DNA of 49,477 nucleotides from JBMYZL01 sp049610385. GTDB lineage: Bacteria; Bacteroidota; Bacteroidia; Flavobacteriales_D; Sanyastnellaceae. Location: assembly GCA_049610385.1 (NCBI GenBank), contig JBMYZL010000019.1:1-49477 (forward strand), read 5' to 3'. This document shows, one piece after another, positions 17,041 to 26,577 of the stretch. Position numbers and translations under genes: made by a program. Numbering within the stretch: the stretch's first letter is position 1; every line of letters begins with the position of its first letter. A model generated the notes under the pieces. The model had not been told where the DNA came from. It was given only the letters and a program-made list of their open reading frames with translations, and did not search any database.

Positions 17041-19430
17041 TGAATTTCGTAGGTGTACATCAATTGAACCAAACGGGGTGCCTCCATCGTCAAGGGTCGG
17101 ATGGAGTATTCGGCATTCAAAGCATTGCTCACCAAAATGCTCCACGAGTGTCCTTTGGACTGCTTCCATGAGGCTCGCAAATCCACAATCCATGGCAGGT
17201 TCGGGTGGTCATTCAACCAATTTTCGAGCCCCCATTCTACAAATCCTTCTTGCTCAAATTGGACAAAGGCTGCATCAAAATTTCTGAGTGCTGTTTGGTA
17301 TCGGAGGCTGATGCCGGTGGACAACCGATTTTGACGCCATTCCACGTCGGCACGGACCAAATGAGGTGAGCGGTACTTCAGTAAATTGTTGTCGGTGTTG
17401 TAACTGGTGGTGGTGTAACTCGTAATCCATGAATTGCCTTCGAAGGGATTGTAATTCAAGTCAGGCTCCAAAGCTATGGGCTGCGTGTAGGTGTACCCAG
17501 TAAGGAAATCAACCGTGCTGTTGCCCACGGTCCACCGTCCAGTCCAGGTGATTTCCATTCCTGTGTTTTGGGTTTCTCCGGTGTTCAAGCTGGTGAAACC
17601 CAATCCGGCCAATGGTGCACCGGCTCCTCCCCATGTACCGAATGTGAATTCGATGAAGTCGCTGTATCGTTGATGGAAAACGGCGAGGTCGATGAATCCA
17701 ATCAGTCCACCCCATTTGAATCCCTGCTTCACACCCCATTCGCCGGCCCAGGCAGATTCGGGCTGCAATCCCGGGTTGGGATAGATTTGAAGTGATCCCA
17801 ATCCGGTGCGGATGAACCGTTCCGCAATTGTGGGGAAGCGAAAGCCTTGGCCCCAACTGGCCCGCATGTAAGTCGCCTTTGCGGCTTGCCAATTCAAGCC
17901 CGCGCGGAACACAGGTTGGCCTTGCTGATTTTCATTGATTCGAAAATGTTCAAAGCGACCCCCGCCTGAAAAATGAAGCTGGGGCAGCGGTGACCAATTG
18001 ATTTGCAGAAATGCAGCGGCATTTGTGGCGGTGTTGTTGCCGTCAGACTGCCCACCACTATACAATTCGGCTTCACTCCAAGTTTGGCTAAATACCAACC
18101 CGCCAGTCAGATCCAACCCCTCCCCATGACGCCAAGCAGCTTGGTATTCCGAGTACAACACATCCGAAGCATTGCCCTGGTCATTGTCGTTGTCATTGAT
18201 CAAATGGAACCAACGGCCTCGAAGCGAGTGTCGCCAGGTCCCGCGCACGAATTGCATATGGGGGTCAAGGGTCCCGACCAATTGGCGGGTGCGGGTGGCC
18301 GCTCCTTCATAGCTTCCGTAGATGCCATTCGGCGCTTGCTCCCAAATGAGGGTATTCAGAAAGTCACCTTTTTGCCAATTGGTGTTGATCCCATATTGAA
18401 GGCCATCTATGCGAGACTCACGCTTTCTGAGGTTGACATTGAAACGACCGCGTTTTTCGGAGGCAAAATGGTCGATTTCCCAAGGTCGGTAACCGCGGGA
18501 ATCGCCGCTATCTACGGGGGACAAAAAGCCCTCATCGCCGAGGATGTTCCCTCCGACAACGACGTCCCACGACCCCATTCTCTGGCTGTGCAAAAACCGA
18601 ACATTCGATTGCATGTTGGAACCTGCCCACGTCTTGGCCTCGGCGGAGCGTGGCCGTGCAAAAATGCCATGTTGAACACTGATCCGTGTCAAGGGCCGTG
18701 CATCCGGGTAACGGGTTCTGACATTGATCACGCCGCTCAGGGCTGCGCTCCCGTATAACACAGATGCGGCCCCTTTGATGATTTCGATTTGTTCCAAGTT
18801 TTCCAAGGGCAAGAATCCCCAAGTTGGTCTGCCAGCATCCCCACTCAGCACAGGCAGGTCGTCCACCAAAATCATCACCCGGGATCCTGCACCATAGCTG
18901 AATCCACTTCCACTGCGGATTTGCGGTTCCCCATCTACCATGCTGACACCAGGGTTTTGTTCCAAAGCGGTTTCCAAGGAAGTGGTTCCTTTGGATTCGA
19001 CCAGTCTCGGGGGGAGAACGTCCAAAGAAACCGTTACTTCGGCAGCTGATTGCTCAAACCTTCCGGCACTGATGACTACAGCATCAAGACCCAATGCTTC
19101 CTCCTCCAATTGTACATTCCAGACCCAGGGTTGTCTCCATTCGGAAACTGCAATGGTGGTGTCTGCGGGCTTCATCCCGATGAAAGAACATCGCAATTGA
19201 ATGGATGAAGCGTTTCCGGGGCGGTTGATGGGCAAATTGTAATTGCCAGAAATTCCGCTTGCTATGGCATTCGGTTGGTTGATGCCCAATTGTTGCACGG
19301 TGGCTCCGATCAGTGGAGCCCCAGTCACATCGGTGATGGTGCCTTGAACAGAACCCAAAGATTGACCAGCGCCAATACTTGGAATCCCCAATACCGCCAT
19401 CATGGCCCAGGCCTTCATGGTGCGAATCAT
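17037..19430 (-). CDS. TonB-dependent outer-membrane receptor with CarboxypepD_reg-like domain
   Basis: The 797-residue protein has a signal peptide (cleavage near residue 22, IGAGQ) and a carboxypeptidase-like regulatory domain (about 25-115, GSVQGTITDVTGAPLIGATV). The plug domain follows (about 130-245, VMILVDDLPVLSGDAGRP, then VLYGSAALSGVINVRT), and the rest is a beta-barrel ending in aromatic-rich strands (LMYTYEIQ). It imports a large or scarce nutrient using TonB energy; the plug resembles vitamin B12/siderophore-type receptors, but the ligand is undetermined. It is the first gene of a block that continues with kdsB, the S9 lipoprotein and DUF6495. No SusD partner is adjacent, so it is not a glycan PUL receptor of the SusC type. 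Confidence 0.9.
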   Translation of the reverse strand: MIRTMKAWAMMAVLGIPSIGAGQSLGSVQGTITDVTGAPLIGATVQQLGINQPNAIASGISGNYNLPINRPGNASSIQLRCSFIGMKPADTTIAVSEWRQPWVWNVQLEEEALGLDAVVISAGRFEQSAAEVTVSLDVLPPRLVESKGTTSLETALEQNPGVSMVDGEPQIRSGSGFSYGAGSRVMILVDDLPVLSGDAGRPTWGFLPLENLEQIEIIKGAASVLYGSAALSGVINVRTRYPDARPLTRISVQHGIFARPRSAEAKTWAGSNMQSNVRFLHSQRMGSWDVVVGGNILGDEGFLSPVDSGDSRGYRPWEIDHFASEKRGRFNVNLRKRESRIDGLQYGINTNWQKGDFLNTLIWEQAPNGIYGSYEGAATRTRQLVGTLDPHMQFVRGTWRHSLRGRWFHLINDNDNDQGNASDVLYSEYQAAWRHGEGLDLTGGLVFSQTWSEAELYSGGQSDGNNTATNAAAFLQINWSPLPQLHFSGGGRFEHFRINENQQGQPVFRAGLNWQAAKATYMRASWGQGFRFPTIAERFIRTGLGSLQIYPNPGLQPESAWAGEWGVKQGFKWGGLIGFIDLAVFHQRYSDFIEFTFGTWGGAGAPLAGLGFTSLNTGETQNTGMEITWTGRWTVGNSTVDFLTGYTYTQPIALEPDLNYNPFEGNSWITSYTTTSYNTDNNLLKYRSPHLVRADVEWRQNRLSTGISLRYQTALRNFDAAFVQFEQEGFVEWGLENWLNDHPNLPWIVDLRASWKQSKGHSWSILVSNALNAEYSIRPLTMEAPRLVQLMYTYEIQ

Positions 19431-19554
19431 GGATGCAAGATGCGACGAATTCTATTTGAATTGCGAAATGGCCTTGGATGCGCGTTGGCAAAAGAAATGC
19501 AGGCGGTGGTGAATCACATGTTGAAGGCCTGTTTCGCAGGGCCAATTTTGAGGG

Positions 19555-20745
19555 ATGCGGCAGACAGAAAAATGGTTGATGGCGAAAAGGACATCGGGTT
19601 GGGGTTGGGCCAAGTTGCATCGGGAAATTCCGGAACGGGGGGGGTTGGATGCTTTTCTTGAGTGGCAGAGAGATTGGGATTGTGGGGGTTGGAACCGGAA
19701 TTGGGATGCGGTTCAGGAACATGACGAAAAACTGAAGGCCATAGGGGGGTGGGCAATTTCTGTGGATGAACCCAATTGTCCTCATCGGTTGCGTGAGATG
19801 GTGGATGTCCCAGGGGTTTTGTTTGGTCTGGGTGACCCTGAAACCCTGATGGCCCGTCGTTCGGTATCTGTCGTAGGCACCCGGCGATGCAGTCCATATG
19901 GCCGCGTGATGGCGAAAACCCTGGGTTTCTTGTTGGCAGAGGCGGGAGCCCAGGTTGTGAACGGATTGGCGGCAGGAATTGACGCGGCTGCATTGCAGGG
20001 TGGTGTGGAAAGCGGGCGTGGAGGTGTGGCTTGTCTGGGTCATGGATTGGAGTCCATTCACCCAAAGGCAAATGCAGGTTTGGCAGCAGAAATGCTTGAA
20101 AAGGGCGGGGCATTGTTGACAGAATTTGAAATGGAATCCGCAATCCATCGATGGCATTTTGCGGCGCGCAATCGCATCACAGTGGGCTTGTCGGACACTT
20201 TGGTGGTCATCGAGAGTCCAGCTCGTGGGGGCTCCATGATATCTGTTGAAATTGCCTTGGATCTGGGTGTGAACCTGTTCGTTCTGGTGCCGCCTTCAGG
20301 GGGCAAACGATGGGCCGGCAATCAACAGTTGATAGACGCTTTCCCGAGCACGGCTTTTTCGGAACCCAAGGAGTTGGTCGACAGCATTTTTTGTGGGGAA
20401 ACGAAAGAAAAAAAGACGTCTTGTCAACCGCCGACAATTTCCGGTTTGGTGGATGCACTCCCTCCACATCTGCGGTCGATTTGGATTCATTTGATTCGGG
20501 AGTCGGGCAGCCACCTGGCTACTTGTGCGCAGGCTTTGTCCCTCCCTGAGGAGGAGGTGAGAAGTCTGTTGTTGGGATTGGAGATGATGGGCTGGGCAAT
20601 TCGATCTCCAGGCGGGGTTTATTTGCCGGTTGTGTTGGAATCCGATGGACGGATTTCCGGTTGCCCCTCCGGCTCCTCATCATCCAAGGCCAAGGCTGCC
20701 GTTTCGGGTGCCCTTGGAATTTCTCGAATGCCCAAGCCATGTTGA
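19555..20745 (+). CDS. dprA: DNA-processing protein DprA
   Basis: DprA loads RecA on incoming single strands during natural transformation. The Rossmann-like core covers about residues 60-280: SVSVVGTRRCSPYG, VVNGLAAGIDAAAL, GGALLTEF, HFAARNRITVGLSD and ESPARGGSMISVEIA are all family signatures. A C-terminal winged helix follows at about 295-360. The last 35 residues are a low-complexity Ser/Lys/Ala tail with no family counterpart; this part is encoded over the end of the convergent antiporter gene. The start ATG follows a near-consensus -7 (CAATTTTG) by a few bases; the N-terminus is shorter and more divergent than usual, so the start is uncertain. Confidence 0.9.
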   Translation: MRQTEKWLMAKRTSGWGWAKLHREIPERGGLDAFLEWQRDWDCGGWNRNWDAVQEHDEKLKAIGGWAISVDEPNCPHRLREMVDVPGVLFGLGDPETLMARRSVSVVGTRRCSPYGRVMAKTLGFLLAEAGAQVVNGLAAGIDAAALQGGVESGRGGVACLGHGLESIHPKANAGLAAEMLEKGGALLTEFEMESAIHRWHFAARNRITVGLSDTLVVIESPARGGSMISVEIALDLGVNLFVLVPPSGGKRWAGNQQLIDAFPSTAFSEPKELVDSIFCGETKEKKTSCQPPTISGLVDALPPHLRSIWIHLIRESGSHLATCAQALSLPEEEVRSLLLGLEMMGWAIRSPGGVYLPVVLESDGRISGCPSGSSSSKAKAAVSGALGISRMPKPC

Positions 20746-21965
20746 ATCAATGCGGCTGTCATGACGAGGCTGGTGACCAGAATGACCACAAGCAAAATCC
20801 CTTGATCAAAAGCCGGACTGAGGTATTGGGGATAGGAAGATTGAATCTGGAAAAAGAGCAGAATGGTGATCAAACCTCTCGGGGCGATGTAGAGCAAGGG
20901 AAAGACTTCCTTGCGCTCAAAAATCAGCAGGAAGACCAGCCGAACAGAGTACAAAATCAAACAGATGAACAAACCGTCAACCAAGACGTCCAAGTCGCTC
21001 AGGGCGGCCAGAGAGACGGTCATTCCGAAGAGCACAAAAAAGAAGGTTCGAATGACAAAGGCACTTTCCAGCGTGAGCAAATGGTAATCGTGATGCAAAC
21101 GGGCCATGCGCACGTCGTCCAGAAGGTACACTGATCGTCCACCGGCTTGTTTGCGGCGAAAAATGCGCCAGTTTCCAGGGAAGAAAATTCGGTGATTGTT
21201 CAGCATCAGCCCAAAAATCAGAATCAAGATCAATGGGCTTAGATGGAGCAGTTTTTGGATGGCATAAATCAAAAGCAAAACGGCCACAGACAAGAACAAT
21301 TTCACTTGGCTGGTGATTTTTTGGAGCACCCAAACCAACAGATAGCTTACAAGGATTGCAATGACCAATGTCAGCAAGAGGTTTGATCCGATGTTGAACA
21401 GAACAGATTGAGCCGATTGAACATCGGAATTTTCGAGCAGCAGGTAGAAAGCCATGATGCCGAAAATGTCAGAGAACGTGCTTTCGTAGACCATGAACTC
21501 CTTCGGATCATGGTGCAGCCCACCGACACTGGGGATGATGATGGCACTGCTCATGATGCTGAGAGGAATGGCGTACACCAGTCCCTGAAAAAAGGGCATG
21601 CCCATCCATTGAACCAACAAAGTGGCAATGCCAGCTGAACTGCCGGCCAGCGCCAGCAAAGCCAACCCTGCACTTTTCAAGATGAGAGGAAGCTTTTCTT
21701 TTTTGAGTTCCAAGTCCAATGCCGCTTCCAAAACAATGAAAATCAAACCGATGGTACCGAGAAGTTCCAACACCAAGCCTTCGTAAGGGATGCCAGTGAG
21801 GCCCATTGCGTCCAAACCTTGCCGGATGGCGATGCCCATCCCAATGAGGACCAGAACACTGGGGATGTTGGTTTTTTTGGCCAGGAGATTGGCGAAATAA
21901 GACAGAATGATCACCAAAGACCCTCCAATCACCAAGCCATATGCATTGATGTCGTTTACAGACAT
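20619..21965 (-). CDS. Cation:proton antiporter (monovalent cation/H+, CPA family)
   Basis: The 448-residue protein has about a dozen hydrophobic helices from residue 10 to about 410 and a short acidic cytoplasmic tail (ALDDEEPEGQPE). The fold resembles NhaP/KefB-type sodium or potassium/proton antiporters. The expected central acidic motif appears as YESTFSDIFGIM, with Ser-Asp instead of the Asn-Asp or Asp-Asp pair of characterised members, and the conserved basic segment as YIAPRGLITILLF. It should exchange Na+ or K+ for H+ across the inner membrane; the ion is undetermined. It follows rseP by 9 bases. Its 3' end overlaps dprA by 127 bases on the opposite strand. Confidence 0.85.
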   Translation of the reverse strand: MSVNDINAYGLVIGGSLVIILSYFANLLAKKTNIPSVLVLIGMGIAIRQGLDAMGLTGIPYEGLVLELLGTIGLIFIVLEAALDLELKKEKLPLILKSAGLALLALAGSSAGIATLLVQWMGMPFFQGLVYAIPLSIMSSAIIIPSVGGLHHDPKEFMVYESTFSDIFGIMAFYLLLENSDVQSAQSVLFNIGSNLLLTLVIAILVSYLLVWVLQKITSQVKLFLSVAVLLLIYAIQKLLHLSPLILILIFGLMLNNHRIFFPGNWRIFRRKQAGGRSVYLLDDVRMARLHHDYHLLTLESAFVIRTFFFVLFGMTVSLAALSDLDVLVDGLFICLILYSVRLVFLLIFERKEVFPLLYIAPRGLITILLFFQIQSSYPQYLSPAFDQGILLVVILVTSLVMTAALIQHGLGIREIPRAPETAALALDDEEPEGQPEIRPSDSNTTGK

Positions 21966-21974
21966 GGAGGCAAG

Positions 21975-23315
21975 TTAACCGAATTGTCCCGTCAACAACC
22001 TCCAAATGTCATTTCCAAGGGCAAAGACCATCAAAGAAATCAACAAAACAATCCCGACAAGCTGAGCTCGTTCTAAGAATTTTTCTGGAGCGGGACGGCC
22101 CATTGTCATTTCGTACAACAAAAATGCCACATGCCCTCCGTCCAGTGCTGGGATAGGGAGCAGGTTCATGAACGCCAAAATCAAGGAAAAGAAAGCGGTG
22201 TTTCGCCAGAAAACCTCCCAGTCCCACCCTGCGTCAAAAATGCTTCCGAAGGTGACCAAACTGCCCACTTGACTGGCTCCAGATTTGGTGAACAAAAACC
22301 GCATCGACAACACGTAATCTTGCAGCGTTGTGGCGGCCAATTGGAAACCACTGGTGATGCCAGACACCAAGCCGTATTGGCGATCGGTCATGGTGAATTC
22401 GTCCAATTCTGCTGGCATGGCATTGTTGAATCCAAAAACCCCGTTTTCGTCAGTTTTTCCTTTCAAGGCGATTTGCTCACTTTCGCCGCGTTGGACAACG
22501 AAGTCAAATGCTTCACCTGGATGAGATTGCAGGTAACCCACCACTTGATCGTAGGCAAAGACAGTCTCCCCATTGATGGACACAAATCGATCGCCCACCT
22601 CCAAGCCAGATTGTTCGGCTTGGGAACCTGGCGCAATGGCGGCTACAACTGAAGGAATGCGAATGGAAATGGGTGCCCGGACAGACGCGTCAATCAGCTG
22701 CTGCCCCAATTCTTTATCGAAATGCAAGGCAATCTGTTCTCCGTTCCCGCGTTCGACGATTACGTCATGAACAGGAGCAAAGAACAGCTTGCGGCGCAAT
22801 TCATTGTACGTTTCTGGCTGGAAGTCGTTGAGCTGGATGATTTGGTCTCCATCCTCGAAGCCCAAGGCTTCCATTTCTTCATGAAATTCGAGTCCATATG
22901 GAATGTTTTGGGTCTCCATGACCCGCTCGCCCCAGACCATCAGCACCATGCTGTAAATGGCAAAGCCAAGAATCAAATTCACGATGATGCCGCCCAGCAT
23001 GATGATCAGTCGCTGCCACGCGGGCTTCGATCGAAATTCCCAAGGTTGCGGTTCAGATGCCAATTGCTCGGTATCCATCGATTCGTCAATCATGCCAGAG
23101 ATTTTGACATATCCACCGAGTGGCAACCACCCAACGCCCCATTCAGTCTCCCCAATTTGCTTTTTGAAGAGGGAAAATCCGGGATTCATAAAGAGGTAAA
23201 ACTTCTCCACGCGTGTTTTGAACGAACGCGCAGCCCAATAATGACCGAGTTCATGCAACACCACCAAAATCGACAAGCTCAACAGCAGCTGAGCGGCTTT
23301 GATCAATCCCACCAT
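21975..23315 (-). CDS. rseP: RIP metalloprotease RseP (site-2 protease)
   Basis: This intramembrane zinc protease cleaves membrane-spanning regulators such as anti-sigma factors and clears signal-peptide remnants. The 446-residue protein has HELGH (His21, Glu22, His25) in its first membrane helix, two PDZ-like domains (the second around GDRFVSINGETVFAYDQVV), and the last zinc-ligand motif NLLPIPALDGGH in a C-terminal helix. The ATG at 23315 places HELGH near the N-terminus, as in homologues; an in-frame ATG at 23387 would add 24 residues and overlap the start of the divergent PBP gene. It leads an operon with the antiporter. Confidence 0.94.
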   Translation of the reverse strand: MVGLIKAAQLLLSLSILVVLHELGHYWAARSFKTRVEKFYLFMNPGFSLFKKQIGETEWGVGWLPLGGYVKISGMIDESMDTEQLASEPQPWEFRSKPAWQRLIIMLGGIIVNLILGFAIYSMVLMVWGERVMETQNIPYGLEFHEEMEALGFEDGDQIIQLNDFQPETYNELRRKLFFAPVHDVIVERGNGEQIALHFDKELGQQLIDASVRAPISIRIPSVVAAIAPGSQAEQSGLEVGDRFVSINGETVFAYDQVVGYLQSHPGEAFDFVVQRGESEQIALKGKTDENGVFGFNNAMPAELDEFTMTDRQYGLVSGITSGFQLAATTLQDYVLSMRFLFTKSGASQVGSLVTFGSIFDAGWDWEVFWRNTAFFSLILAFMNLLPIPALDGGHVAFLLYEMTMGRPAPEKFLERAQLVGIVLLISLMVFALGNDIWRLLTGQFG

Positions 23316-23321
23316 AACCGG

Positions 23322-23329
23322 CAAAGGTA
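23322..23329 (-). promoter_or_regulatory. -7 element of rseP (TACCTTTG)
   Basis: TACCTTTG matches TAnnTTTG and ends 6 bases before the rseP ATG, so a leaderless or near-leaderless mRNA is expected. The nearest TTG upstream is at a 25-base spacing, just outside the usual 17-23. On the other strand a near-match, TAATCTTG at 23366-23373, may serve the PBP gene. Confidence 0.5.
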
Positions 23330-23385
23330 CACCCAGACTTCGGCTGTCTTCCTTCAATAAATCCCTAATCTTGCAAAAGGAATTC

Positions 23386-25839
23386 ATGGCTCAGAAAAAA
23401 TCAAAGGCAAAAGCCCAGTCCATCCGTTGGAAACAGTTTGTGATTTGGCTGGGGGGCATGGCTCCGCTCATGGGGGTTGGCCTGTTGGTGATGCTCGCCA
23501 GCTTCAGGGATTTGCCCAATACCGAAGCCTTGGCCAACCCGAGGACGGATTTGGCCACCCGTGTCTTTTCCGCAGACGGCAAGGTCATTGGGCGATACTA
23601 TGCCGAAAATCGGGCAGATGCTCGGTATGAGGAGTTGCCGCAGGAATTGGTCGACGCTTTGGTGTGCACGGAAGATGTCCGATTTGCTTCACACAGCGGG
23701 ATGGATTTTTATGGATTGGCGCGTGCGATTGCATTCCTCGGTTCACGAGGGGGCGGGAGCACAGTGACCCAGCAGTTGGCCAAGTTGCTGTTCACCGATT
23801 CATATGACTCCACGGGTTTCATCGAGCGTGCATTCTTGCAGAAGCCCAAGGAATGGATCATTGCGGCTCGGTTGGAGAGGTTTTATACCAAAGGAGAAAT
23901 CATTGCGCTATACCTCAACCGCTATGATTTTTTGAATCAGGCTGTGGGCATCAAATCAGCTGCTGACATCTACTTTGACAAGAAAGTTGGTGAGTTGAAT
24001 GTGCAGGAGTCGGCGATGTTGGTGGGCATGCTCAAAAACAGTGCGTTGTACAACCCCTTGCGCAGGGAAGAGTTGGTGATGCAACGGCGTGAAGTGGTTT
24101 TGGGTCAAATGAAGCGATACGGCAAACTCACCCAGGTAGAATATGATTCTCTTCGCATGCTTCCTTTGGGTTTGAATTATCGGCGCGTCAGCCATGATGA
24201 AGGCCCGGCTCCTTATTTTCGAGAAAATTTGCGGGCCTTTTTGAAAGATTTGCTCAAGGCCAAGGATGAGGATGGGATGCCGGTTTTGGCGAAGGCCGAT
24301 GGATCTTCTTACGATTTGTACCGCGATGGATTGCAAATCCACACCACCATCGACAGCCGAATGCAGGCAGCTGCGGAAGAAGCGGTTTCCCAGCATTTGG
24401 GCGGAGAATTGCAAGCTTCTCTCAACCGCGATCTTCGCAATCGCTCTCGTTCGGAATGGCCTTTTTACGAAGGCATTTCAAGGGCTGACCGAAACACCAT
24501 TTTGAATGCTGCAATCAGGGAAAGCGAGCGGCACAAGAAGTACACGGGGAAACTTTGTCCCGAATGCAACCGACCGGGTTACTACATCGAAAAATCGGAA
24601 AAGGAGGGTCGAAATCTTTGGCGATGCAATCCCGACAAAGGGGGATGCAGCCACGAATGGATCCGAAAGACATCGACAGAAATTGACCAAGCCTTTGAGA
24701 CGGAGGTGTCCATGAAGGTGTTTTCGCATCAAGGCCCAAAGGACACCCTGTTGTCTCCGCTGGATTCCATCAAATATCACAAGAGCATTTTGCATGCAGG
24801 TTTGGTGTCCATTGAGCCTTCTACGGGAGCAGTGAAGGCTTGGGTGGGTGGCATCGATTATCGTTTTTTCCAGTACGACAATGTGGCGCAATCCCGTCGG
24901 CAGGTGGGTTCTGTTTTCAAACCGTTTGTGTATGCTACGGCGCTGCGCCATGGGAAGAGCCGTTGTTCTGAATACCCCAACCAAGTCACGTGTTTGGAAA
25001 TGCCGGAAGGGCAGGACGATTGGTGTCCGGACAATTCGGATTTTGAATACGGGGACGTGGTGACCTTGGAATACGCCTTGGCCAATTCGATGAATACGAT
25101 CACGGCCAAACTCATCAAAGATTATGGTCCCGAACGGGTGATTCAATTGGCCCATGCTTTGGGCATTGAGTCTAAAATCCCGCCTGTGCCTTCCATTGCC
25201 CTTGGGGCCGTTCAATTGAGCGTGAAGGAAATTACAGCGGCAAATGCGGCTTTGGTCAATGGTGGGGTGTACATTCAACCCACGTTCATTTCCCGAATTG
25301 AAGACAAATTCGGCAATGTGGTCTGGTCTCCTGAGCCAGTGATTCGCCAAGGTCTCGATGGGCGCACGGCTGCGACGATTGTTGAGATGATGAAAGGGGT
25401 TGTGGATGGGGCTTATAGTGTGGAGACAGGCGGTCGAAAAGGCACAGGCATTCGCCTTCGGATGGACTTGGAACATAGGGAATATGACGGCATCAAAGTG
25501 CCGATGGCGGGAAAAACGGGCACCACCCAGAACCACACGGATGGCTGGTTCATGGGATTGACGCCAGATTTGGTGACGGGCATTTGGGTGGGTGCCCAAG
25601 ACCCCACTGTGCGCTTCTCGACTTTGCTCTATGGACAAGGGGCGAATACGGCTCTGCCCATTTATGGATATTACATGAAGGATGTCTACGCGAATCCGCA
25701 CTTGGCTGTCAGTCAAGCTGATTTTGACTACCCCACTTCGCTCGGATTGGACTCACTCGATTGCGAGGGGTTCCAACAATTGCAACAAGCCACATTTGGG
25801 GCAGGTGGCGGATTTGAGGATGAGGATTTATTCAATTGA
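23386..25839 (+). CDS. Penicillin-binding protein 1A (bifunctional transglycosylase/transpeptidase) with zinc-ribbon-like insert
   Basis: The 817-residue class A PBP polymerises lipid II and cross-links peptidoglycan at the outer face of the inner membrane. One N-terminal transmembrane helix (about 17-40) precedes the GT51 domain, with the EDVRFASHSG motif (Glu96) and GGGSTVTQQLAK (122-133). The transpeptidase has Ser509-x-x-Lys512 (SVFK), SMN (568-570) and KTGT (710-713). Between the two domains, residues about 385-430 hold Cys391, Cys394, Cys414 and Cys421 in a C-x2-C-x19-C-x6-C arrangement resembling a zinc ribbon, which I do not expect in a standard PBP1A. The ATG at 23386 gives the basic N-terminus MAQKKSKAKAQ. 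scoAB follow after 18 bases. Confidence 0.93.
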   Translation: MAQKKSKAKAQSIRWKQFVIWLGGMAPLMGVGLLVMLASFRDLPNTEALANPRTDLATRVFSADGKVIGRYYAENRADARYEELPQELVDALVCTEDVRFASHSGMDFYGLARAIAFLGSRGGGSTVTQQLAKLLFTDSYDSTGFIERAFLQKPKEWIIAARLERFYTKGEIIALYLNRYDFLNQAVGIKSAADIYFDKKVGELNVQESAMLVGMLKNSALYNPLRREELVMQRREVVLGQMKRYGKLTQVEYDSLRMLPLGLNYRRVSHDEGPAPYFRENLRAFLKDLLKAKDEDGMPVLAKADGSSYDLYRDGLQIHTTIDSRMQAAAEEAVSQHLGGELQASLNRDLRNRSRSEWPFYEGISRADRNTILNAAIRESERHKKYTGKLCPECNRPGYYIEKSEKEGRNLWRCNPDKGGCSHEWIRKTSTEIDQAFETEVSMKVFSHQGPKDTLLSPLDSIKYHKSILHAGLVSIEPSTGAVKAWVGGIDYRFFQYDNVAQSRRQVGSVFKPFVYATALRHGKSRCSEYPNQVTCLEMPEGQDDWCPDNSDFEYGDVVTLEYALANSMNTITAKLIKDYGPERVIQLAHALGIESKIPPVPSIALGAVQLSVKEITAANAALVNGGVYIQPTFISRIEDKFGNVVWSPEPVIRQGLDGRTAATIVEMMKGVVDGAYSVETGGRKGTGIRLRMDLEHREYDGIKVPMAGKTGTTQNHTDGWFMGLTPDLVTGIWVGAQDPTVRFSTLLYGQGANTALPIYGYYMKDVYANPHLAVSQADFDYPTSLGLDSLDCEGFQQLQQATFGAGGGFEDEDLFN

Positions 25840-25857
25840 TGATTTTCTAAAACGACA

Positions 25858-26574
25858 ATGGCGATTCACAAAGTGGTTCAAGATGCCCGAGCGGCTTGTC
25901 AAGGCATGGAAAGTGGAATGACCTTGATGCTGGGGGGTTTCGGCCTGTGCGGCATTCCAGAATGCAGCATTGCCGAGTTGGTGCGTTTGGGTGTTCGGGA
26001 TTTGACTTGCATCTCAAACAATGCTGGTGTGGATGATTTTGGTCTCGGATTGCTTCTTCAATCGGGTCAAATCCGGAAGATGATTTCTTCTTACGTCGGT
26101 GAAAATGACGAGTTCGAACGCCAGATGCTCAGCGGTGAACTCGAAGTGGATTTGATTCCGCAAGGTTCTTTGGCGGAACGTTGTCGAGCCGGAGGTGCAG
26201 GCATTCCAGCGTTTTTCACACCGGCTGGATTTGGAACAGAAGTTGCTCAAGGGAAAGAGACCCGCGACTTTGATGGCAAACCCCACATCCTCGAAACGGC
26301 ATTGACAGCTGATTTCGCATTCGTGAAGGCTTGGAAAGGGGATGCGGCGGGCAACCTGATTTACAAGGCGACGGCGAAGAATTTCAACCCGATGATGGCC
26401 ATGGCGGGAAAGATCACCGTGGCAGAAGTGGAGGAGCTCGTTCCAGCGGGGGAGCTCGATCCGAATGCCATTCACACCCCCGGGATATTTGTCCAACGAA
26501 TCTATCAAGGCAGCCATTACGAAAAGCGGATTGAGCAGCGCACAGTCCGTCCTTTGGAACCTTCAAATGCTTGA
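25858..26574 (+). CDS. scoA: 3-oxoacid CoA-transferase subunit A
   Basis: The alpha subunit of succinyl-CoA:3-oxoacid CoA-transferase, which activates acetoacetate (or a similar 3-oxoacid) with succinyl-CoA. The 238-residue protein has the family segments GMTLMLGGFGLCGIPE (CoA-transferase family I signature), CISNNAGVDDFGLG and GAGIPAFFTPAGFGT, all at expected positions. The scoB gene starts 3 bases after its stop; together they form the heterodimer. The substrate could also be another short-chain 3-oxoacid. The position behind a PBP gene looks incidental. Confidence 0.94.
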   Translation: MAIHKVVQDARAACQGMESGMTLMLGGFGLCGIPECSIAELVRLGVRDLTCISNNAGVDDFGLGLLLQSGQIRKMISSYVGENDEFERQMLSGELEVDLIPQGSLAERCRAGGAGIPAFFTPAGFGTEVAQGKETRDFDGKPHILETALTADFAFVKAWKGDAAGNLIYKATAKNFNPMMAMAGKITVAEVEELVPAGELDPNAIHTPGIFVQRIYQGSHYEKRIEQRTVRPLEPSNA

Positions 26575-26577
26575 AAA

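Noticed and set aside
24478..25716. Long minus-strand open frame (412 codons) opposite the PBP1A gene
   Set aside because: Antisense shadow produced by codon bias of the PBP gene; rich in His/Arg/Ile with no family resemblance.
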